In this document: positions 1 to 5,532 of the stretch, in pieces | Numbering within the stretch: the stretch's first letter is position 1 | How the letters are laid out: every line of letters begins with the position of its first letter | DNA from: Bauldia sp. | GTDB lineage: Bacteria > Pseudomonadota > Alphaproteobacteria > Rhizobiales > Kaistiaceae | Direction of reading: 5' to 3' | Assembly (NCBI GenBank): GCA_020442095.1 | Contig: JAGRKY010000330.1 | Location: 1-6,921 of the forward strand | Length of the DNA stretch: 6,921 bases | The notes under the pieces: generated by a model | Told to the model about the DNA's origin: nothing | Database searches by the model: none | What the model saw: only the letters and a program-made list of their open reading frames with translations | Program-made: the position numbers and the translations under genes

Positions 1-1937
1 AGGATGGTTTCCGCGTAGCGGCCCTCGGCATAAAGCGCCAGCGCCTGCTGGGTGAGGACGCTGATCATCAGCTCGGTCTGGCGACCGGGCGACTGGGGCG
101 CTGCGCTCGCAGCGACCGCCGCCTTGTCGGTGACGCCGGAGCGGAGGTTGGCGAGGGAGGCACCATAGGCGGCGTCGGAGCGGGTCCTGGCGTTCGGCGA
201 GCGCATTGCGATCTCGAAGGCGGCGGCGGCTTCGACCGGCCGGTTGAGGTCGAGCAGGCACCAGCCGCGCGGCAGTGCCTGGTTCGGGGTCAGGGTGTTG
301 ACCGGGACCGACCCGCTGCAGCCGGTGGACCGCGTCGGGGCGGCAGCCGGCGCGGCAGTCCGGGTAGTGGTGGTCCTGACCGTTCCGTCGGCGTCGTAGA
401 TCGGCGCATCGATGGTGTAGCCTGTCGAGCGCGGCTCGGCGCGGCTGCCGGGCTTGCCGAGCTTCGCGATACGCTCCGACCGGTCGGCCCAGTCGCGGAT
501 GATGACATTGGCGCCGGTGCGATCCTTCAACGCGAGCCGGGTGACGGCGACGCCGTAAGCGGCGGGCTCGTAGTCGGGATCCCACTTCAGGACGGTCTCG
601 AACCATTTCATCGAGGTCTTGATCTGGCCGAGGTTGTAGGCATACCAGCCGAGCTGCTCGCCGGCGGCGGGGTCGCGCGCCTTGACGACGATCGAGACGA
701 TCCGCTGGAGGGTCGATTCCGTCACCTTGGCCGGCGGGTCGAGCGAGAGGAGCCCGACCACCGAGCCGAGATAGGCGGCGAGATTGTCCTCGGAGGCGCT
801 GGCCCATTCGAAGCCGAAATCCTCGGCCTCGGCGAAGCGCTCAAGCTCGTTGAGGGAGAGCTCGTAGCCCTCCGCCACCTTGGCGCTCTCGGGCGCGCGG
901 TCGCGGGCATCGGTGAACCAGTCGACGGCGACACCCGGCTCGCCGCGGCGGTAGTAATACCATCCGAGCAGCGCCGGATCGCCGGTATCGGCGGCCGCCT
1001 TGGCGAGTTCCTCGAGACGGCTGAGATCGGCGGGGTCGGCGAAGCCTTCCGCCGTCTCGGCGATCTTGCCGACCCGCCTGCGGATCTGGTCGTCGCGGGC
1101 GGCTGCGAATTCGCCGCCGCGCTCGAAGGTGAAGAGGGCGTCGGAATCCTTCTCAGGCAGCAGCGCGACGGCCTTGCGGATCGTCGCCAGCCTTTCCTGC
1201 GGATTTCCGCAGTTGGTCAGGATGTAGCCATAGGCATCCTTTGCCCGGCTCGGCCGGCTGGTCCTGGCGAAGGCTTCGGCCACCCGCCAGAGAACGTCGA
1301 CGTAATCGCAGGTGAGGAGGCTCGGCTCGCTGGCGGCGATGTCGACGACGGCGTCCCACTGCTTGGCGTCGGAGGCGTTGGTGAGCTTGATCCGGGTGTC
1401 GGCCTGGTCGAGCAGCTGGGTGAGGGCATCCGGCGGATCCCATTGCGGCTCCTTCTTGCGACGATCGGCGATCGCCGCCCGGACGTCGGCGTACCGCCCT
1501 TCGGAGAAGAGCTGCCACATGCGATCGAGATCGTGGTCGGTATAGTCGATCGGCGCCAGGGGATCGTCCGGCGGCTGCCAGCCGGGATGGACGGCCTTGA
1601 GCCGCGCGATTTCCGCTTCGAGCCGCCGGGTATCGCCCTGGCGGGCGAAATAGCGCAACGCGGATTCGTCGACTTCCGCGTCGTTGCGTTGCGCCGGCTT
1701 CGGTGCGACCGCGGCGGGGGCGGTGAGCTGGGTGTCGATCGGCGCCACCTCCGGCGCCGCCTGGGTGATGACCAGCGGCCCCGGATCGCCGGCCGGGGAA
1801 AACGGGGCCGGCGCGTCGACGGCGCCGGTGGTCATCCGGTCGTACTCGGCCTCGGTCGGCGGCAGCAGGGCGTCCATCACGATCCAGGTGGCAACCCCGG
1901 CAATCACGACGAGCTGGGCGAATGTCTTCACAGACAT
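1..1937 (-). CDS. Membrane-anchored TPR protein of the cellulose operon (possibly BcsK-like), 3' part missing
   Basis: The frame is open from ATG at 1937 to the left edge, giving 645 codons. Residues 5-25 (TFAQ to DALL) form one hydrophobic segment after a Lys, with no clear signal peptidase site, so an uncleaved inner-membrane anchor with a periplasmic body is likely. Residues 39-85 are a Pro/Ala-rich linker. Most of the rest is TPR-like helical repeats. Three diverged copies of about 45 residues with the pattern GWxxY...WFxxA...P...AAYGxA...L lie at 324-367, 429-473 and 557-601, and a further hairpin (ALALYAEGRY) starts near 633. A Ser/Thr/Pro/Ala-rich stretch (487-551) separates the second and third. 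There are only four Cys: 210, 243, 540 and 560. The position after bcsZ suggests an envelope scaffold for cellulose export. Type III operons of Rhizobiales carry a TPR gene called bcsK in place of bcsC; I think this is that type, but the family name is inference. A C-terminal BcsC-like barrel beyond the window cannot be excluded. ATG at 1937 has weak AAAGG eight bases ahead; GTG at 1931 is an alternative. Confidence 0.88.
   Translation of the reverse strand, partial: MSVKTFAQLVVIAGVATWIVMDALLPPTEAEYDRMTTGAVDAPAPFSPAGDPGPLVITQAAPEVAPIDTQLTAPAAVAPKPAQRNDAEVDESALRYFARQGDTRRLEAEIARLKAVHPGWQPPDDPLAPIDYTDHDLDRMWQLFSEGRYADVRAAIADRRKKEPQWDPPDALTQLLDQADTRIKLTNASDAKQWDAVVDIAASEPSLLTCDYVDVLWRVAEAFARTSRPSRAKDAYGYILTNCGNPQERLATIRKAVALLPEKDSDALFTFERGGEFAAARDDQIRRRVGKIAETAEGFADPADLSRLEELAKAAADTGDPALLGWYYYRRGEPGVAVDWFTDARDRAPESAKVAEGYELSLNELERFAEAEDFGFEWASASEDNLAAYLGSVVGLLSLDPPAKVTESTLQRIVSIVVKARDPAAGEQLGWYAYNLGQIKTSMKWFETVLKWDPDYEPAAYGVAVTRLALKDRTGANVIIRDWADRSERIAKLGKPGSRAEPRSTGYTIDAPIYDADGTVRTTTTRTAAPAAAPTRSTGCSGSVPVNTLTPNQALPRGWCLLDLNRPVEAAAAFEIAMRSPNARTRSDAAYGASLANLRSGVTDKAAVAASAAPQSPGRQTELMISVLTQQALALYAEGRYAETI
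285..479 (-). other. Low-complexity linker coding segment in the TPR protein
   Basis: Residues 487-551 are rich in Ser, Thr, Pro, Ala and Gly, including TTTTRTAAPAAAP, and lack helix-repeat character. They separate two copies of the GWxxY-type TPR repeat. The reading frame is intact across the segment, so this is part of the protein and not a sign of gene decay. Confidence 0.6.
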
Positions 1938-2983
1938 TGCGGCTGCCTTTCGCGAACGTAGGACAGCCCGAGCAGATGAAGGGTCGAGGGATAATAGGCG
2001 GTCGGCTCGAAACGCAGCAGGTCCTTCGGGATCGGCGTCCCGTAGGCGCAGTCAAGCGCGGCATCGATCATCCGGTAGCCGGGGTCGGCCAGCTTCTCGA
2101 CCGCGTGGCCGGAGGCGATGTCGACGATCGCCGGGCCGAGCGACTGCGCCGCCTGCTCGAAATTGTCGAGGAGGGGACCGGCCTTCGCGCCCGCGCGCAG
2201 GAGATAGAGCGGAATGCGTATGGCGTTGTAGCCGTAGACGGCGGGGAAGTCCGGCGCCGGCCTCAATCCTTCGGCCGAGATCGCGATCCAGTCGGAGGGG
2301 AGCTTCGCCGGCCCGAAGCGGGCCGCGTTGATCAGCTCCGCGCCCGAGGAGGCGAGCTGTTGCCAGGGATGGTCCGGTGCGAGCTTCTCGAGCGTCGGAA
2401 AGGCTTCGAAGATCCAGTAGGAGGCATTGACGATGAGCGTGCCCGTGTTCTCGGAGCGGCCGAAGCCTTCGGCACCCGGACGCAGGACGACGCGATTGTT
2501 GGCGTCGGTCAGCAGGTTGTCGCCGATCGCCAGGGCGAGCTTGCGCGCCGCGTCGGTGTAACGCTGGTCCTTCCAGTCCTCGCCGGCAAGGCCGAGGGCA
2601 TAGGCAATGAGAATGTCGCCGTCGCTGGCATTGTTGACATCGACGACATGGGGCTTGGCCGCGGCATCCCACTTCCACGCCGCGAGCCGGTCGCTGCGGA
2701 TGAGCAGCTCGTTGCTGGTGAAGCCCCAGATCCGCTCGAACCCGGCGCGATCGCCGGCGGAATAGGCGAGCAGCAGTCCGTAGCCCTGGCTTTCGCTGTG
2801 GCTGATGCCGCCATTGACGTTGTCGACGACGCGCCCGTCTTCCTTGACGAACTGCTCGGCATAGGCCGTCCACTCGGCCATGCTCACCGTGCCCGAGAGG
2901 GTGGAGGCCGACGTAGCGGCAGCGGGCAGCGCCACGATGGAGACCGCCGCGAGGATCAGCCGGCCGAGTAGCGGAGCCGTCAC
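1928..2983 (-). CDS. bcsZ: Periplasmic endo-1,4-beta-glucanase BcsZ (CelC), glycoside hydrolase family 8
   Basis: BcsZ cuts beta-1,4-glucan. In cellulose operons it is thought to clear misdirected or crowded chains in the periplasm and so tune fibre quality. With the GTG start at 2983 the protein has 351 residues and a clean signal peptide with likely cleavage after TSA (residue 27). An ATG at 3040 would add 19 residues that spoil the signal peptide and lie inside bcsB. GTG is also favoured by GGGGAGG five bases ahead and by the GTGA overlap with the bcsB stop. GH8 landmarks: SHSESQGYGLLLA (61-73) carries the expected acid Glu64. NNASDGDILIAYAL (117-130) matches the family signature. KWD (104-106) and DW (231-232) are typical. 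In GYNAIRIPLYL (251-261) Asn253 stands where enzymes such as E. coli BcsZ have the catalytic base Asp in a YDAIR context. Only two Cys are present (312 and 350). The last residues, RERQPQCL, are shared with the start region of the next gene. Family is certain; activity is less so because of Asn253. Confidence 0.95.
   Translation of the reverse strand: MTAPLLGRLILAAVSIVALPAAATSASTLSGTVSMAEWTAYAEQFVKEDGRVVDNVNGGISHSESQGYGLLLAYSAGDRAGFERIWGFTSNELLIRSDRLAAWKWDAAAKPHVVDVNNASDGDILIAYALGLAGEDWKDQRYTDAARKLALAIGDNLLTDANNRVVLRPGAEGFGRSENTGTLIVNASYWIFEAFPTLEKLAPDHPWQQLASSGAELINAARFGPAKLPSDWIAISAEGLRPAPDFPAVYGYNAIRIPLYLLRAGAKAGPLLDNFEQAAQSLGPAIVDIASGHAVEKLADPGYRMIDAALDCAYGTPIPKDLLRFEPTAYYPSTLHLLGLSYVRERQPQCL
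1946..1951 (-). promoter_or_regulatory. Weak ribosome binding site of the TPR gene
   Basis: GAAAGG on the minus strand lies eight bases before ATG at 1937, within the last codons of bcsZ. The match is weaker than those of bcsB and bcsZ, so the TPR protein may depend on ribosomes finishing bcsZ. For the alternative GTG at 1931 it would sit about 14 bases ahead, which is too far to work well. Confidence 0.5.
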
Positions 2984-5532
2984 GATCGCCTCCCCAGCCT
3001 GGACAGCAGGGCCGAGGTGGCGATGCCGAGAATCGAGCAAAGCAGGACGAGCGCGATGGCGTAGCCGACGATGTTGATCGACAGCCAGTTGGCGGCGACG
3101 AGGCGGAGATTCTGGAGGGAGAAGCCGCCGTCGAAGATGAAGCGCTGGTTCTCCGCGGGCAGGATCGTCAGGCCGCTCGCCGCGTCGTAGCTCGAGATGC
3201 GGCCGCTGACCAGTGACCAGTATTCCCTGGAAGTGATCTCGGTGACGCTGTCGACGAGCGCCTCGGTGGTGGGCGCCGCCACCATCGTCCAGGCGCGGTC
3301 GTCGGAAGCGGGCGACTGGGCGACGATCAGCGTCGACCGGTTCTCCGGATAGAAGGGCTGCTCGCTCGACGACATGAGGGCAAGCGAGGAAAGGGAAAGC
3401 TCGAAGGTGCGCTCGAGCCAGTTCTCGAAGTCGAGCCAGGTGCCGCGGACGCCGGAGGGATTGACCAGCTCGGTCTGCCAGCGGTCGTAGACGCCTTCGG
3501 TGCCGGCCGTCTCGCCGAAGGTCGCAGGCGGCGTCTTCAGCGGATCGAAGTCGAAGGGCAGCCCGGTGACTTCCCGTGCCGACTGGCCGGTCCAGGTATT
3601 CTGGGCCGCCGAGTCGATGCCGAGTTCGGCGAGGACCGTGGCGGGGAACTGGTTCAGCGTTCCGACGAAGATCGACGGGGCGGTGAAGGACGCCTGGCTG
3701 GAGCCGATCACGGCCGGGATGACCCGGTCGGAGGAGACCGCCAGCCGCCCAAGCAACGTCGCCGTCGCCGCGTAGGTCTGCGGGTCCTCGCGTCCGAGGA
3801 TCATCTGGACCGGGGCCACCGCCTGATCATAGGGAGAGCCGGCGCCGGCCAGCGCGGCGAGGTTGGGCCAGCGGCCGATCCGGGCGAAGTCCGGCATCTC
3901 GAATTCGCTGGTGTCGAAGAGCGCGAAGCGCGCGGGACCCTTGTCCGACGTGCCGGGCACGCAGGCGATGTCGGCATCGGTGAAGAGCACCGCTTCGACG
4001 GTGACGCGGTTGACGCCGGGCCGGAAGTGGGTGAGCGCCACGCTGATCGGCATGTGCCGGAAGATGTCGCCGGAGCGCGAGGTCAGCGGCGTGTTGGCGG
4101 CGATGTAGCCGTTGACATAGACGTCGATATGGCTGCCGGGCTTGACCGCGCCGGTATAGGCGGCGTCGAGGTAGATCGTCGCTTCGCCATAGGCCTCGGC
4201 GTAGAAATCGCTGGGAAGCGCGATGTAGAATTCGTCGTGCGACCGCCGGCCGGTGAATTCCTCGGTCGGGACGGCCATCTCGGAGAATTTCAGGCGCCTC
4301 TGGCCGGTCAGGATCGGCACCATCGGAAGATGCCAGGGGGTGGTGTCGACGGCGGTCGGTATCATGCCCTGCGGACGGGCCACCGTGCCGGCGATCCGGT
4401 CGATCGCCGACCTGACGGCATCCTGGTCGGGGCCGGAAATGACCAGCGTCGGCGTCGCCCCGTCGGTCGGGATGAAGCCGACCATCGGTCCGGTCTTCGC
4501 CTGGTCGGGCAGGCGGGGAAGGGTCGCGAGTTCGCCTGCCGTGCCGACCGCGATCTGGAGCGTGCCCGGAGGCGGCGCCTCGAGCGCGGTCGTCTCGACC
4601 TTCACGACCTGCTGGCGGAAGTTGCCGCGCAGAACGATAGCCTGGACGAGATGCAGGAGATCGGCCTGGGCAAGCATCCGGTCGCCGCCGGGAAGAACGA
4701 GCCGGAGCGTCGTCGTGCCATCGTCGGCGAAGCCGACGGCAGGCAGGTCGTTGAGCGTGGTGAAATCGTTGCCCGCCGCCTCGTCCGCGTAGACGAAGCC
4801 GGTGCCGGGGCTTTCGATATCGGTCCACAATTCGTAGGTCGATGCGATCGTGCAATCGGTGCGATGGCGCTGGACGATGTCGAAGGTCACGACATTGACA
4901 CCGGCCTTGAGGACTCCGGGCGCAAGGTCGATCACGTCCCGCTTCCCGTCGCCGCTGGCGGCGAGCGGGCCGTCGAAGACCCGCTTGTCGTTGATGCTGA
5001 TCCGCAGCCGGGAGCTTTCCGGCGCGACGTAGATCGAGCTGTTGCGGGTGATGAGAAGTTGTCTGGCGCGCTCGGCCTGTGTCGCGGTGAGGGCTACCCC
5101 CCAGGACTTGCGGCCGAGCTCGCCTTCGAAACGGAGCTTCACCGAGGGCAGGACGAAGCGGTCGACGTCGCCGGCATATCGCTCCTCCGGCTTCGGCTGG
5201 GGGGGCGGCTCGACGGGTGTGGCCGGCATTGCGGGCTGGATCGGCGCGGCGGGTCCGGCCGGTTCGACCGGGGCAGCGGGCCCTGCCGGCGTCTCGGGGA
5301 CGATCACCGGACCGGGCTTCGAGGTGACGTCTTTCGCCCCAGTGTCCGGGACCGTGTCGAAAGGCATGACGAAGCCATCGCCGCCGGCCGGCTGCCTGTT
5401 TGCCGGCTGCTCCGTCGCCGGCTGCTCGTTGCGCTCCGGCGACATGTCGAAGGGGGTCTGGGCCATCGCCAGAGTGGGGAAGGCGATGGCCGAAGCAAGC
5501 AGGAGGCGCCGGGCGCGAAGGGCCGGGTTCAT
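2980..5532 (-). CDS. bcsB: Cellulose synthase periplasmic subunit BcsB (CelB)
   Basis: BcsB is the periplasmic partner of BcsA, required for catalysis and for guiding the glucan. In the family it has two pairs of carbohydrate-binding and flavodoxin-like domains and a C-terminal helix that packs against BcsA. This protein has 850 residues. A signal peptide is visible at 1-24 (Arg-rich start, hydrophobic core, LAMA before Gln25). A Pro/Ala/Gln-rich linker follows to about residue 118 with two tandem repeat arrays. The folded part begins near RFVLPSVKLRFEG (125-137). The family hallmark HRTDC...YELW lies at 223-236. A membrane helix lies at about 818-844, ending with a short basic tail. The start ATG at 5532 is chosen although the frame stays open upstream, because it gives a proper signal peptide, has GAGGAGG seven bases ahead, and overlaps the bcsA stop as ATGA. 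The protein is somewhat longer than BcsB of E. coli (about 780) and Rhodobacter (about 725), mostly through the N-terminal linker. Its stop overlaps the bcsZ start. Confidence 0.96.
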   Translation of the reverse strand: MNPALRARRLLLASAIAFPTLAMAQTPFDMSPERNEQPATEQPANRQPAGGDGFVMPFDTVPDTGAKDVTSKPGPVIVPETPAGPAAPVEPAGPAAPIQPAMPATPVEPPPQPKPEERYAGDVDRFVLPSVKLRFEGELGRKSWGVALTATQAERARQLLITRNSSIYVAPESSRLRISINDKRVFDGPLAASGDGKRDVIDLAPGVLKAGVNVVTFDIVQRHRTDCTIASTYELWTDIESPGTGFVYADEAAGNDFTTLNDLPAVGFADDGTTTLRLVLPGGDRMLAQADLLHLVQAIVLRGNFRQQVVKVETTALEAPPPGTLQIAVGTAGELATLPRLPDQAKTGPMVGFIPTDGATPTLVISGPDQDAVRSAIDRIAGTVARPQGMIPTAVDTTPWHLPMVPILTGQRRLKFSEMAVPTEEFTGRRSHDEFYIALPSDFYAEAYGEATIYLDAAYTGAVKPGSHIDVYVNGYIAANTPLTSRSGDIFRHMPISVALTHFRPGVNRVTVEAVLFTDADIACVPGTSDKGPARFALFDTSEFEMPDFARIGRWPNLAALAGAGSPYDQAVAPVQMILGREDPQTYAATATLLGRLAVSSDRVIPAVIGSSQASFTAPSIFVGTLNQFPATVLAELGIDSAAQNTWTGQSAREVTGLPFDFDPLKTPPATFGETAGTEGVYDRWQTELVNPSGVRGTWLDFENWLERTFELSLSSLALMSSSEQPFYPENRSTLIVAQSPASDDRAWTMVAAPTTEALVDSVTEITSREYWSLVSGRISSYDAASGLTILPAENQRFIFDGGFSLQNLRLVAANWLSINIVGYAIALVLLCSILGIATSALLSRLGRRS
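2989..2995 (-). promoter_or_regulatory. Ribosome binding site of bcsZ, supports a GTG start
   Basis: On the minus strand GGGGAGG lies five bases before GTG at 2983, inside the last codons of bcsB. Together with the signal peptide that begins right after it, this decides for the GTG start over the ATG at 3040. Confidence 0.85.
5209..5289 (-). repeat. Three 27-base tandem repeats in the bcsB Pro/Ala linker
   Basis: Three consecutive nine-residue units, PAGPAAPVE, PAGPAAPIQ and PAMPATPVE (residues 82-108 of BcsB), are encoded by in-frame 27-base copies and followed by PPPQP. The likely role is a stiff, extended spacer between the BcsB N-terminus and its first folded domain. Confidence 0.85.
5383..5427 (-). 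repeat. Three 15-base tandem repeats in the bcsB linker
   Basis: Three direct copies of a 15-base unit follow each other in frame and encode EQPAT, EQPAN and RQPAG (residues 36-50 of BcsB). The core GCAGCCGGC is identical in all three. They lie just after the signal peptide in a part expected to be disordered. Because the unit is a multiple of three, gain or loss of a copy would keep the frame. Confidence 0.85.

Noticed and set aside
1153..2064. A 303-codon minus-strand frame across the bcsZ/TPR junction
   Set aside because: It lies in another frame from both genes and is Arg-rich. The TPR frame explains the same DNA with a membrane anchor and repeats.
1922..2971. A 349-codon open frame on the plus strand opposite bcsZ
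   Set aside because: It covers almost exactly the bcsZ gene in antisense and shows no family motif; typical shadow of GC-rich codon bias.
2984..3040. Upstream ATG start for bcsZ
   Set aside because: It adds 19 polar residues before the signal peptide; the GTG with its ribosome binding site is better.
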